Shown here in pieces: positions 35,099 to 42,089 of a DNA stretch of 42,089 bases; the first letter of the stretch is position 1; the number at the start of each line of letters is the position of its first letter. The notes under the pieces were generated by a model, which made no database searches, was not told where the DNA came from, and was given only the letters and a program-made list of their open reading frames with translations. Both the position numbers and the translations under genes were made by a program. The DNA is from Guyparkeria sp. (GTDB lineage Bacteria; Pseudomonadota; Gammaproteobacteria; Halothiobacillales; Halothiobacillaceae), in contig JAGXGL010000086.1 in the NCBI GenBank assembly GCA_024636755.1, forward strand, positions 1 to 42,089, in the 5' to 3' direction.

Positions 35099-35611
35099 TT
35101 ACGGCGACTTGTTTGACGAATCGGGAGGCAGTTGATCTTCCTCTGCCTGACGAAGCGTGATTTCGTGAAGCACGGGAAAGAACGCCCCGGAGCGCGCCTG
35201 ACGTTGTTGGCGGCCGTGCACGAAAAGCAAGGCGCCGGCCAACCCGGCAACGGCCCCCAGAGCGGTCAACCATTCTCGAGCGAAAAGCGTCTCTACCACC
35301 AGCGCGCCCGTGAGCAGGCCAACCAGTGGCGCGAGATAGAGCCACAGCGACGCCGTCAATACCGCTCGTTGCGAAAGGGCGATGACCACGTGATCACCCA
35401 CCAACAACGCCTCCTCGGTGGGCAGATAGAGCCGATGACGCGGCAAACGAAAAAGCCGCTGGAACACACTGACGCCACAGCCACGGCCTTCCCGGCAGTT
35501 AGCACAGCCGCTCTGGCCTTCCGATTCGAGCCAGGCACCACCCGCCTCCACCGCAACGACCCGTGCGGCTTCGAGCACCGGTTGGTCGATCCCCACCCGT
35601 TCCTGATCCAT
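35099..35611 (-). CDS. rseC: RseC/MucC family sigma-E regulator
   Basis: This 170-residue inner-membrane protein has an N-terminal cytoplasmic cysteine cluster Cys36-x2-Cys39-x5-Cys45 ('GCANCREGRGCG'), two membrane segments (about 85-107 and 112-131) and a hydrophilic tail. This is the RseC/MucC layout. RseC modulates sigma-E and SoxR reduction in E. coli; the cysteines probably bind an iron-sulfur cluster or sense redox. Its ATG overlaps the TAA stop of the small ORF upstream (TAATG), so translation is coupled. Confidence 0.9.
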   Translation of the reverse strand: MDQERVGIDQPVLEAARVVAVEAGGAWLESEGQSGCANCREGRGCGVSVFQRLFRLPRHRLYLPTEEALLVGDHVVIALSQRAVLTASLWLYLAPLVGLLTGALVVETLFAREWLTALGAVAGLAGALLFVHGRQQRQARSGAFFPVLHEITLRQAEEDQLPPDSSNKSP

Positions 35612-35868
35612 TATTCGCCCCGCCTGTGAACGAACCGCCCACTATGGCGACGACTGACCAAGGCCACGACCCGGCAGCGCAGGGTTTCCGTGACAGGCTT
35701 GCTGGGTCGGTCCGCCGGGGTCCCCGGGCTGTTTGTTCCTACCGGCTCGGCCGGCAGAGCCTCGCGCAGTCGCCCGGCTCTGGCAGGCGTACAGCAGAAG
35801 GCCACCCTCACCAAGGTGAGAGTGGCCAACACGAATGGCTTGCTAACAAGCAATCGCGACGCGTGCAT
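35611..35868 (-). CDS. Small ORF in the rseB position
   Basis: This 85-codon frame lies between rseA and rseC, where rseB/mucB (about 320 codons) normally sits. It starts 13 nt after the rseA stop with GAGG 4 nt before ATG (a GTG one codon earlier is an alternative). It ends in a TAATG overlap with rseC, so its spacing looks like a real operon member. The N-terminus resembles a weak signal peptide ('PFVLATLTLVRVAF' then 'TPARA'). The rest is rich in Pro and Arg with no known domain. The end 'HSGRFVHRRGE' loosely recalls the RseB start 'Y-x-G-T-F-V-Y', but this may be chance. It could be a new small protein, an rseB remnant or spacer DNA. Confidence 0.4.
   Translation of the reverse strand: MHASRLLVSKPFVLATLTLVRVAFCCTPARAGRLREALPAEPVGTNSPGTPADRPSKPVTETLRCRVVALVSRRHSGRFVHRRGE
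35800..35827. promoter_or_regulatory. Strong hairpin within the small rseB-position ORF
   Basis: GGCCAC-C-CTCACC (35800-35812) pairs with GGTGAG-A-GTGGCC (35815-35827) at 12 of 13 positions. No T-run flanks either side, so it is not a standard terminator. It could limit read-through or translation between rseA and rseC, or shape RNA processing. Confidence 0.35.
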
Positions 35869-35878
35869 CACGCCTCGC

Positions 35879-36571
35879 CTAGTTCCGGTCTAAGGTCGCG
35901 GCCCGCGCCTCCGGGCCGGTGGTACCCAATTCGGGCGACGCCACGCGGTAATGCGTCACCACGTAGGGATTCGGACCCGAATTACTTCGCCCCCTCGCCC
36001 AATCTGGCAGCTTGGAGCCATTACCCGGCGCCGTGGAGGCCTGAATAACCCGACTTTGCTGCGGATTGACCGCAAGCGCAGCCGGCGAGACATCACCTGA
36101 CAATCCCTGCGCGTTGAGTGACGCCATGACGGCGCGATCATTCTCGGTCGGGGCCGCGGCCTGCATGGGCGCCTCCCCATCGACTACCGAGCGGTCCCCG
36201 GTTGACAGAGTCAGGCCAACGGCCGTGACTGCGGCGAACAGGGACGCCGCCATGGCCCCCTGCCAGACCCGGCGATTCTGCCAGTGGCGAGGAGCGAATA
36301 AAGAGACCACCTTGCCGCCGCCCGGACGTTCGGCATCCGGAATTTCGTCGAGGCGGGCATTGATCGAATCGAGCAGATCACGCGTGGCCAGTGGCTCACC
36401 ACGCAGCCGGCCACCGATAAGATCGTAGCCGCGGGTATGCCCGCGAACGCCGTCGATATCGGCCAACAGGGCGTCAATCTCACGCTCGTCCGCGCGCCAT
36501 TCGTCGTCCCACCAGTCCGAAACGGTGTTACGAAGGGTTGTCGGTTCGTTAGCTTGCCGTTGCTTCATCAC
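35879..36571 (-). CDS. rseA: Sigma-E anti-sigma factor RseA/MucA family
   Basis: This 230-residue single-pass protein holds sigma-E at the membrane. The cytoplasmic N-terminal domain includes 'TVSDWWDDEWRADEREIDALLADI', typical of the sigma-binding helices. One membrane segment lies at about 104-123. The periplasmic part is Ala/Pro/Asn-rich and ends 'PYVVTHYRVASPELG', like other RseA proteins. It begins 14 bp after rpoE with GAGG 8 nt before a GTG; an ATG follows one codon later. The periplasmic domain is the usual site for DegS/AlgW cleavage and RseB binding, but no RseB is encoded next to it. Confidence 0.88.
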   Translation of the reverse strand: MMKQRQANEPTTLRNTVSDWWDDEWRADEREIDALLADIDGVRGHTRGYDLIGGRLRGEPLATRDLLDSINARLDEIPDAERPGGGKVVSLFAPRHWQNRRVWQGAMAASLFAAVTAVGLTLSTGDRSVVDGEAPMQAAAPTENDRAVMASLNAQGLSGDVSPAALAVNPQQSRVIQASTAPGNGSKLPDWARGRSNSGPNPYVVTHYRVASPELGTTGPEARAATLDRN

Positions 36572-36585
36572 AGTTGCTACCTCAA

Positions 36586-37176
36586 TTAACCGCCTTTGAA
36601 CGGTTCAATCGACTGCTCAATCGCTTCACGGGCGCGGAAAATCCTCGACCGTACCGTCCCGATCGGGCAGTCCATGACCGCCGCGATCTCGTCGTAACTC
36701 AGTCCTTCCATCTCTCGCAGCGTCAAGGCCGTGCGCAAATCTTCGGGCAGAGCAGAAATCGCCCGGTCAATGGCCGCCTTGAGTTCTTCGGTCGCCGCGA
36801 GCGCCTCAGGCGTTCTGCCATCACGCAACGCCTCAGGCTCCATCATTGGTTCGTCAGACTCGTCCGACCCGCCGGAGTTCAATGAAACCATGTAGCCGCC
36901 CCGTGCATCCGAGGCCAGCTGGTTCTTGGCGGTGTTGACGGCGATGCGGTAGACCCAGGTGTAGAACGCGCTGTCACCCCGGAAACGCTCCAGCGCCCGG
37001 TAGGCCTTGATGAAGGTTTCCTGCGCCAGATCAAATACCAGTTCGGGGTCACGGATGTAACGCGCAAGCAAGCGCTGCACGCGATGCTGATATTTCAAGA
37101 CCAGTAGGTCAAAGGCTCTTCGATCGCCCTTGCGCGCGCGGGCCACTAGGGCCTTGTCGTTCTCCTCGGCGCTCAT
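36586..37176 (-). CDS. rpoE: RNA polymerase sigma factor RpoE (sigma-E)
   Basis: This 196-residue group 4 (ECF) sigma factor directs the envelope-stress regulon. Region 2 is seen as 'YQHRVQRLLARYIRDPELVFDLAQETFIKAYRALERFRGDSAFYTWVYRIAVN'-type sequence (about 28-80). Region 4 is 'LPEDLRTALTLREMEGLSYDEIAAVMDCPIGTVRSRIFRAREAI'-type sequence near the C-terminus. The ATG at 37176 gives the usual length. No clear sigma-E autoregulatory promoter (GAACTT-16-TCTGA) was found upstream by eye. First gene of the long leftward operon. Confidence 0.96.
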   Translation of the reverse strand: MSAEENDKALVARARKGDRRAFDLLVLKYQHRVQRLLARYIRDPELVFDLAQETFIKAYRALERFRGDSAFYTWVYRIAVNTAKNQLASDARGGYMVSLNSGGSDESDEPMMEPEALRDGRTPEALAATEELKAAIDRAISALPEDLRTALTLREMEGLSYDEIAAVMDCPIGTVRSRIFRAREAIEQSIEPFKGG

Positions 37177-37440
37177 TTCCGTATCCGGTCCTGCCTGCGT
37201 ACAAATCGTTAATAAAAAAGGTGAGGTCACGGTGGCCCTGGCCAACGCCTGTAGCCAGCTTTGTCGGCCGTCCCCGGTTGCCTTCATGGCCCAACGTCAA
37301 ACCCAGCACTACCCGACCCCCTTGCCGAGGCGCTCAAGCACGTATACTCGTCCGATTGCAGTGTACCGAAAACCCACGCTTGAGACATATAACGGTAGCC
37401 GCATCTGTGCGGCCAACGGCACGAGGACCCTGAAACCTTC

Positions 37441-39111
37441 ATGAACGACCAGAACGACAGCGGCAACCTTGAGAGCGATATCCTGATCATTGGCTCAGGG
37501 GCCGCCGGGCTGGCCATGGCCCTGCGGCTTCCTGCCCACCTGCGGGTATTGGTGCTCAGCAAGGCCGAGCTGGTCGGTGGAAGCACCCCCTGGGCACAGG
37601 GGGGAATCGCCGCAGCCGTCGGCGGCAATCAGGACATCGAGCGACACATCGAAGACACCATCAAGGCGGGTGCCGGTCTGCCCGAGCGTGAGGTGGTCGA
37701 ACGGGTAGTGCGTGCCGGACCGGAGCAGATCGAGTGGCTCAAGTCGCTCGAGATGCCCTTCAGTCTCGATCAAGACGACCCCGAACGCCTGCATCTGACG
37801 CGCGAAGGTGGCCACAGCCAGCGCCGGGTCGCCCACGCTGCCGATCACACCGGTCGATCACTGATGGAAACGCTGGTGAATGCCGTCCGGGCGCGTGAGA
37901 ACGTCACCGTGCTCGAGCATCACAACGCCGTCGACCTGATCACCGCTCGCCGGCTGGGCGAGACACGTGACGCCTGCCTCGGCGCCTACGTACTGGACAT
38001 TAAGAACGACCGGGTCATTACCGTTCGTGCCCGCCATACGGCCCTCGCCACGGGCGGTGCCGCCAAGGCCTATCTCTTCACCACCAACCCCGATGGCGCC
38101 ACGGGTGACGGCATCGCGATGGGCTGGCGCGCCGGCTGCCGCGTATCGAACATGGAGTTCATCCAGTTCCACCCCACCTGCCTGTACGAACCGCGCGCGA
38201 AATCCTTCCTGATCAGCGAGGCGGTACGCGGCGAAGGCGGTGTGCTGCTGCGACCCGACGGCACCCGCTTCATGCCCGAGCACCACCCCGACGCCGAACT
38301 CGCGCCGCGTGACATCGTTGCCCGTGCCATCGATGCCGAAATCAAGCGCCTGGGCATCGACTGCGTCTACCTGGACATCAGCTTCAAGGGGCGCGAGTTC
38401 ATCGAGACACACTTCCCGATGATCCACGCCCGCTGCCTGGAATTCGGCTACGACATGATCCGCGAGCCGCTGCCTGTCGTTCCGGCCGCCCACTACACCT
38501 GCGGCGGGGTGATGGTCGACGCCGATGGACAAACCGACATCGAGAACCTTTACGCCATCGGCGAAACCGCCCACACCGGCCTGCACGGGGCCAATCGACT
38601 GGCCAGCAACTCGCTGCTCGAGTGCCTCGTCTTCGGCCAGGCGGCCGCCGAACGCATTGCCGAACACCCGCAAACGGCCGATCACGAGCACCTTGTCATC
38701 CCCGCCTGGGACGAAAGCCAGGTCACCGACCCGGACGAGGCCGTCGTGGTCACGCACAACTGGGATGAATTGCGCCGCAGCATGTGGAGCTATGTCGGCA
38801 TCGTGCGCACCACCAAGCGCCTGTACCGCGCCCGTGACCGGATCAATCTCCTGCGCCGCGAGATCCACGACTACTACGCGCATTTCCGTGTCAGCAACAA
38901 CCTGATCGAATTGCGCAATCTGGTGGAGGTCGCCGATCTGATCGTCCGCTCGGCACTCACGCGCCACGAAAGCCGCGGACTGCACTACAGCAAGGATTTC
39001 CCGCACACCAACCCTCGGGCCGAGCACTTCAACACGGTGCTTATCCCGCCCCCGGCTCGGCCCTATCCCAGCGTCCGCGATCGCCACCGCGACTCACCAC
39101 TGCAAGGCTGA
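37441..39111 (+). CDS. nadB: L-aspartate oxidase
   Basis: This 556-residue FAD enzyme oxidises L-aspartate to iminoaspartate, the first step of de novo NAD synthesis. The dinucleotide-binding 'IIGSGAAGLAMAL' is at about 16-28. The substrate/FAD region 'GGSTPWAQGGIAAA' (46-59) is the NadB form. 'HYTCGGVMVDADGQTDIENLYAIGE' and 'GLHGANRLASNSLLECLVFG' are standard. It is divergent from rpoE, the same gene pair as in E. coli and many relatives. A bidirectional terminator follows. Confidence 0.96.
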   Translation: MNDQNDSGNLESDILIIGSGAAGLAMALRLPAHLRVLVLSKAELVGGSTPWAQGGIAAAVGGNQDIERHIEDTIKAGAGLPEREVVERVVRAGPEQIEWLKSLEMPFSLDQDDPERLHLTREGGHSQRRVAHAADHTGRSLMETLVNAVRARENVTVLEHHNAVDLITARRLGETRDACLGAYVLDIKNDRVITVRARHTALATGGAAKAYLFTTNPDGATGDGIAMGWRAGCRVSNMEFIQFHPTCLYEPRAKSFLISEAVRGEGGVLLRPDGTRFMPEHHPDAELAPRDIVARAIDAEIKRLGIDCVYLDISFKGREFIETHFPMIHARCLEFGYDMIREPLPVVPAAHYTCGGVMVDADGQTDIENLYAIGETAHTGLHGANRLASNSLLECLVFGQAAAERIAEHPQTADHEHLVIPAWDESQVTDPDEAVVVTHNWDELRRSMWSYVGIVRTTKRLYRARDRINLLRREIHDYYAHFRVSNNLIELRNLVEVADLIVRSALTRHESRGLHYSKDFPHTNPRAEHFNTVLIPPPARPYPSVRDRHRDSPLQG

Positions 39112-39127
39112 GCGAGATCCAACAAAA

Positions 39128-39150
39128 AAAGCCAGGCAAATGCCTGGCTT
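39128..39150. terminator. Bidirectional terminator between nadB and pal
   Basis: GCCAGGCA (39131-39138) and TGCCTGGC (39141-39148) form a tight stem. Seven As precede it and Ts follow, so the leftward (pal) T-run is strong and the rightward (nadB) run TTTCGCTTTT is moderate. Confidence 0.85.
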
Positions 39151-39195
39151 TCGCTTTTCCAGCCGGGCTTGTCCCGACCTGACAGATCGAATGGC

Positions 39196-39723
39196 CTACT
39201 GACCGTATTCGATTACCGCACGGCGGTTCTTCGCCCAGGCGGATTCACCAGTGCCATCCACGGCCGGGCTCTCTTCACCGTAGCTGACGGTGTCGATCTG
39301 GCTCGAAGAGACGCCGTATGAGAGCAGCACGTCACGAACGGCATTGGCACGCTTTTCACCCAGCGCGATGTTGTACTCACGGCTGCCACGCTCGTCGGTG
39401 TGACCTTCGACCACCACTTCGCGGTTGCCGTTTTCCTTGAGGAAGTCGGCATTGGCTTGCAGCATGCGCTGATACTGGCCGGAAACCGAGTACTCATCGA
39501 AACCGAAATAGACCACGCGCTCACGCTCGACCGGCTGACCTTCGTACAGCTCGGACTGGCTCATACCGCCCGCGCCATACATGCCAGTGCTTTGTGCACC
39601 ATCGGCCGTAGTGGAGTCGGCGCCAACGTCACCGCCAGCACCCGGCCCGGATTCCGGCGTGGAGCTACACGCCGAGAGAACCACGGCCAGCGCACCAACA
39701 GAAGCAAGATAGGACCAACGCAT
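39196..39723 (-). CDS. pal: Peptidoglycan-associated lipoprotein (Pal/OmpA-like)
   Basis: This 175-residue outer-membrane lipoprotein anchors the envelope to peptidoglycan as part of the Tol-Pal system. The lipobox 'LSAC' puts the lipid on Cys19, and a Gly/Ser-rich linker of about 45 residues follows. The OmpA-like domain contains 'VYFGFDEYSV' and the peptidoglycan-binding 'EGHTDERGSREYNIALGEKRA'-type motif. AAGGAG lies about 8 nt before the ATG. Unusually it is not next to tolB or ybgF: it stands alone between nadB and a tRNA gene. A Pal-like OmpA lipoprotein distinct from the canonical Pal is therefore possible. Confidence 0.88.
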   Translation of the reverse strand: MRWSYLASVGALAVVLSACSSTPESGPGAGGDVGADSTTADGAQSTGMYGAGGMSQSELYEGQPVERERVVYFGFDEYSVSGQYQRMLQANADFLKENGNREVVVEGHTDERGSREYNIALGEKRANAVRDVLLSYGVSSSQIDTVSYGEESPAVDGTGESAWAKNRRAVIEYGQ

Positions 39724-39914
39724 AATTCAATCTCCTTGAATTCGAATTTTTAATCGACACGACACCAAAAAACAATATCACAGCACCCGACCAGCAAGAC
39801 CGTGTCGGGTTACCGTGATGGGACCGGCACACTGCAATCCGGTTCCCGGACCACGGCGGCTTTTTGCTCGAACGCCACAAGAACGTTGTATAACCGCAAC
39901 AAGGGACACCCCGC

Positions 39915-39944
39915 TTGACACCCGCGGGCCCGATCGCGGAAGAT
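39915..39944 (+). promoter_or_regulatory. Promoter of the tRNA-Ser gene
   Basis: TTGACA (39915-39920) is a perfect -35. GAAGAT (39939-39944) is a weak -10 at 18 bp. A GC-rich discriminator GCGCAG follows, as at stringently controlled stable RNA promoters. The tRNA begins at 39956. Confidence 0.6.
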
Positions 39945-39955
39945 GCGCAGGCTTC

Positions 39956-40046
39956 GGAGGGTTGGCAGAGCGGTTGAATGCACCGGTCTTGAAAACCGGC
40001 AAGGGTTAATAGCCCTTCCAGGGTTCGAATCCCTGACCCTCCGCCA
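39956..40046 (+). tRNA. tRNA-Ser (anticodon UGA)
   Basis: This 91-nt class II tRNA reads UCA-type serine codons. The acceptor stem GGAGGGT pairs with ACCCTCC (40036-40042), followed by G and an encoded CCA (40044-40046). The anticodon loop CTTGAAA (39988-39994) gives TGA at 39990-39992, with stem CCGGT/ACCGG. A long variable arm (AAGGG...CCCTT) and GGTTCGAATCC T-arm identify serine. It has its own promoter and terminator. Confidence 0.97.
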
Positions 40047-40062
40047 CCAGATCGGACGAATG

Positions 40063-40092
40063 AGACACCTCCGGGTGTCTTTTTTGTTTTTC
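40063..40092 (+). terminator. Intrinsic terminator after tRNA-Ser
   Basis: AGACACC (40063-40069) pairs with GGTGTCT (40074-40080) across a 4-nt loop, followed by TTTTTGTTTTT. It separates the tRNA from the acyl carrier cluster. Confidence 0.9.
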
Positions 40093-40189
40093 AGCTAGCC
40101 CCACGCCGCCACCGTCGGTGGATCTCGATCCAAGGAAAAGGATCGACACACGCGCGACAACGGTGCAAGACGCTTACAGGAAGGAACGC

Positions 40190-40426
40190 ATGCAGGCACT
40201 CGAACTCATCCGCACCGGTATTGCCGAAAACACGGACATCGACCCCGCCACTGTCACGCCCTCCTGCCGGCTCGACGAGCTCGGCGTCGACTCGTTCACC
40301 CTGCTCGAGCTGATCTTCACGCTCGAGGAACAAATGGAAATTGAATTCGGGAGCGACGTCGGTACGCCGGAGACGGTCCAGGACCTGATCGACATCCTTC
40401 AGCCCCATTTGCCTACCGATGGCTGA
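40190..40426 (+). CDS. Acyl carrier protein (first of two)
   Basis: This 78-residue acidic four-helix carrier has the phosphopantetheine attachment serine in 'LGVDSFTLLEL' (about residue 39). The rest 'IFTLEEQMEIEFGSDVG' is a typical ACP helix III region, and the variant DSF in place of DSL marks it as a pathway-specific ACP rather than AcpP. The ATG at 40190 has AAGGA about 5 nt upstream; longer frames start inside the leader. The 3' end overlaps the ketoacyl synthase gene by 8 bp, so the two are coupled. Confidence 0.9.
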   Translation: MQALELIRTGIAENTDIDPATVTPSCRLDELGVDSFTLLELIFTLEEQMEIEFGSDVGTPETVQDLIDILQPHLPTDG

Positions 40427-41684
40427 ATCCCGTCGTCAGACACGGGTTGTTGTTACCGGCCTTTCGATCCTCGACCCGCTCGGCGGTGACACGAACGCGG
40501 TATTCGAACGCGCCGTGTCCGGCCAGTCCAGCGTTCGTCTGTTTCACTACGGTGACGAGGCGATCGGCGGCTGCACGCCCGCCGTCCACTTCGACCCGAT
40601 CGACTTCGAGGCGAAACTGGGCAAGGCAACCTGCCGCAGCACCGACCCCTTCGCGCGCCTGGCCTTGTTGACTACCGACGAGGCCTGGCGACAGGCGCAA
40701 TTGCCGCGGCCGACCGATACGCCCAATCCGCGCGCCGGGGTCAACTGGGGCACCGCGCTGGGGGGCATCAACACCTTCGAGAACGGTTACCGTGCCTTCT
40801 GGAAGGAGGGACGCAAGCGACTCTCGCCGATGTCGGTGGTCATGGGCATGAACAACGCCGCCGCCTCGCAGATCGGTATTCGCTACGGCCTGGGCGGTCT
40901 GTCCGTGACCCACAGCGTCGCCTGCGCCTCCGCTGCCATCGCGATCGGCGAGGCCTACGAGCGCATCCGTAATGGTCAAATGGACCTGATGGTCGCCGGG
41001 GGATCGGACCTGCCACTCGGCGTCGGGGTCCTGCGGGCCTGGGATGCGATGCACATGCTCGCCCCGGGCGACGAGGATAGTGCCCACCGAGCCTGCCGGC
41101 CGTTCCACACGGATCGCCACGGGCTGGTGCTCGCCGAAGGCGCGGCCTGCCTGGTGCTCGAATCGCTGGAACACGCCCAGCGCCGGGGGGCACCGATCCT
41201 GGCCGAGCTGGCCGGCTACGGCGCCTCCAACGATGCCAACCACGTCGTCCGCCCGGACCACCGCGGCCAGGTGCGGGCCATCCAGGCCGCACTGGCCGAT
41301 GCCGAGATTGACCCGGATGCCATCGGCTACATCAACGCGCACGGCACCGCCACCACGGAGGGCGATGCGATCGAGGTGCGCGCCATCCGCGAGGCCCTCG
41401 GTGACGCGCGGGCCAAACGGCTGCCGGTCAGTGCCACCAAGGCCGTCCATGGCCATGCGATGGGGGCGACCGGTGCAATCGAGGCGGTCCTGACCGTCCT
41501 GGCGCTGCAACAGGGTAGACTTCCGCCCACCGCGCATCTCGATCAGCTCGATCCCGCCTGCGAGGGGGTCGACCATGTGCGCGGCGAGGCACGCGCGGCA
41601 CCTGGCATCCAGGCGGCGCTATCGAACTCGTTCGCCTTCGGCGGCAGCAATGCCGTGCTGGCCTTCACGCGCACCGACGCTTGA
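40419..41684 (+). CDS. Beta-ketoacyl-ACP synthase (FabF-like)
   Basis: This 421-residue thiolase-fold enzyme elongates an acyl chain on an ACP with malonyl-ACP. The Cys-His-His triad is complete: Cys169 in 'SVACASAA', His308 in 'NAHGTATTEGD' and His346 in 'HGHAMGATG', with the conserved Lys341 just before. It is therefore a working condensing enzyme and not a chain-length factor. It lies between two ACP genes, an arrangement seen in aryl-polyene, xanthomonadin-like and other dedicated fatty-acid-type clusters. Substrate and product cannot be read from this fragment. Confidence 0.9.
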   Translation: MAESRRQTRVVVTGLSILDPLGGDTNAVFERAVSGQSSVRLFHYGDEAIGGCTPAVHFDPIDFEAKLGKATCRSTDPFARLALLTTDEAWRQAQLPRPTDTPNPRAGVNWGTALGGINTFENGYRAFWKEGRKRLSPMSVVMGMNNAAASQIGIRYGLGGLSVTHSVACASAAIAIGEAYERIRNGQMDLMVAGGSDLPLGVGVLRAWDAMHMLAPGDEDSAHRACRPFHTDRHGLVLAEGAACLVLESLEHAQRRGAPILAELAGYGASNDANHVVRPDHRGQVRAIQAALADAEIDPDAIGYINAHGTATTEGDAIEVRAIREALGDARAKRLPVSATKAVHGHAMGATGAIEAVLTVLALQQGRLPPTAHLDQLDPACEGVDHVRGEARAAPGIQAALSNSFAFGGSNAVLAFTRTDA

Positions 41685-41731
41685 CTGACCTATCCCCTTT
41701 TCACCGACAGACCGACAGACCAATTCAAACG

Positions 41732-42013
41732 ATGACCGAAAGCCACGACAACAGCATCGATGCCCTGATCCCAGAGGTAGCCGCCGAACTGGTGGAGGCC
41801 CTGAACCTCGACGAAACCCCCGAGGAAATCGATCCGGACGAACCATTGTTCGGTGACGGGTTGGGTCTCGATTCGATCGACGTGCTGGAAATCGCCCTGG
41901 TTGTCTCACGGCGCTACGGTTTGAACCTGCGCTCCGACGACGACCGAAACGAGCAGATCTTCGCCTCGCTACGTGACCTATGCCGCTTCATCGCCGAGAA
42001 CCGGACCAAGTAA
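41732..42013 (+). CDS. Acyl carrier protein (second of two)
   Basis: This 93-residue ACP has the phosphopantetheine serine in 'GLGLDSIDVLEIALVV' (about residue 50). The 'LGLDSIDVLE' form and the 'YGLNLRSDD' loop resemble the second ACP of aryl-polyene-type clusters. An acidic stretch 'DETPEEIDPDEP' precedes it. Two starts are possible: ATG at 41732, or TTG at 41681, which overlaps the synthase stop but lacks a binding site. The next gene probably begins within its 3' end. Confidence 0.87.
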   Translation: MTESHDNSIDALIPEVAAELVEALNLDETPEEIDPDEPLFGDGLGLDSIDVLEIALVVSRRYGLNLRSDDDRNEQIFASLRDLCRFIAENRTK

Positions 42014-42089
42014 GCGGCGATTCCGCCAGCACGCGACTCCGTGGCTGGCTGATCGGCGCCATGGTGGCGCTCAACGTCGTGTTCGCCCA
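41980..42089 (+). CDS. Partial ORF, probable membrane protein, 3' truncated
   Basis: An ATG at 41980, overlapping the second ACP gene, opens a frame that stays open to the window edge (36 codons). After a polar start it becomes hydrophobic from 'GWLIGAMVALNVVFA', consistent with a first membrane helix. An in-frame ATG at 42061 is an alternative start. In aryl-polyene-type clusters a small membrane protein gene often follows the second ACP, but the fragment is too short to assign. Confidence 0.4.
   Translation, partial: MPLHRREPDQVSGDSASTRLRGWLIGAMVALNVVFA

Noticed and set aside
37177..37440. Sigma-E autoregulatory promoter upstream of rpoE
   Set aside because: No convincing GAACTT plus TCTGA pair at 16-17 bp was found by eye in this interval.
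37858..39087. 409-codon minus-strand frame opposite nadB
   Set aside because: nadB is unambiguous; the antisense frame lacks a start signal and similarity.
40413..41576. 387-codon minus-strand frame opposite the ketoacyl synthase
   Set aside because: The synthase has a full catalytic triad; the reverse frame is a GC-driven shadow.
41681..41731. TTG start for the second ACP overlapping the synthase stop
   Set aside because: No ribosome binding site precedes it, and the added 17 residues are not ACP-like. ATG 41732 is preferred, although its binding site is also weak.

Overview
The window looks like chromosomal DNA of a GC-rich Gammaproteobacterium. The support is: lipid A synthesis (LpxH), a Pal lipoprotein, a sigma-E operon that runs directly into lepA-lepB-DUF4845-rnc-era-recO-pdxJ-acpS, the rpsF-rpsR-rplI-dnaB-alr string, and GreB. 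The genus cannot be fixed from the sequence. A halophilic or chemolithotrophic lineage (Ectothiorhodospiraceae or Halothiobacillaceae type) is only a guess. Nearly all the DNA is core housekeeping. No phage, plasmid, CRISPR or complete insertion sequence was seen. The one clear mobile piece is a 266-bp transposase-less element (MITE) at 1578-1843.

Layout. 1-4570: the end of a metal ABC permease, a secreted hypothetical protein, the MITE, then a leftward envelope-lipid operon lpxH-pgsA-plsC, and ppiB. 4693-9203: rightward cysS, then a DHH phosphoesterase overlapping greB, then a PAS-PAS-GGDEF diguanylate cyclase. 9218-12729: a carboxymuconolactone-decarboxylase-like protein, a hexose-6-phosphate mutarotase, a cold-shock gene with a long structured leader, and an MFS transporter. 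12724-18491: two ExoD-family membrane proteins flanking an Orn/Lys/Arg decarboxylase, a yqjD/yqjE-type operon containing a probable CTG start codon, and a SprA-related putative metalloprotease with a good promoter. 18561-21748: gabD, an aldo/keto reductase and an unrecognised helical protein. 21832-25787: leftward rpsF-rpsR-rplI, terminator, dnaB-alr.

26630-37176 is one leftward run of 13 closely spaced genes: rpoE, rseA, a small ORF in the place of rseB, rseC, a mucD-type protease with a lipoprotein signal, lepA, lepB, a DUF4845 gene, rnc, era, recO, pdxJ, acpS. It ties envelope-stress sensing to protein export, RNA processing and cofactor synthesis. 37441-42089: nadB and pal converge on a shared terminator. 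A tRNA-Ser(UGA) with its own promoter and terminator follows. At the right edge an ACP - ketoacyl synthase - ACP cluster begins and runs off the window; it looks like a dedicated fatty-acid/polyene-type pathway.

Points most worth following up: the DHH-greB-GGDEF neighbourhood (a possible nanoRNA/pGpG link), the altered rse locus, the CTG start in a CTGA overlap, and the truncated ACP-KS-ACP cluster.
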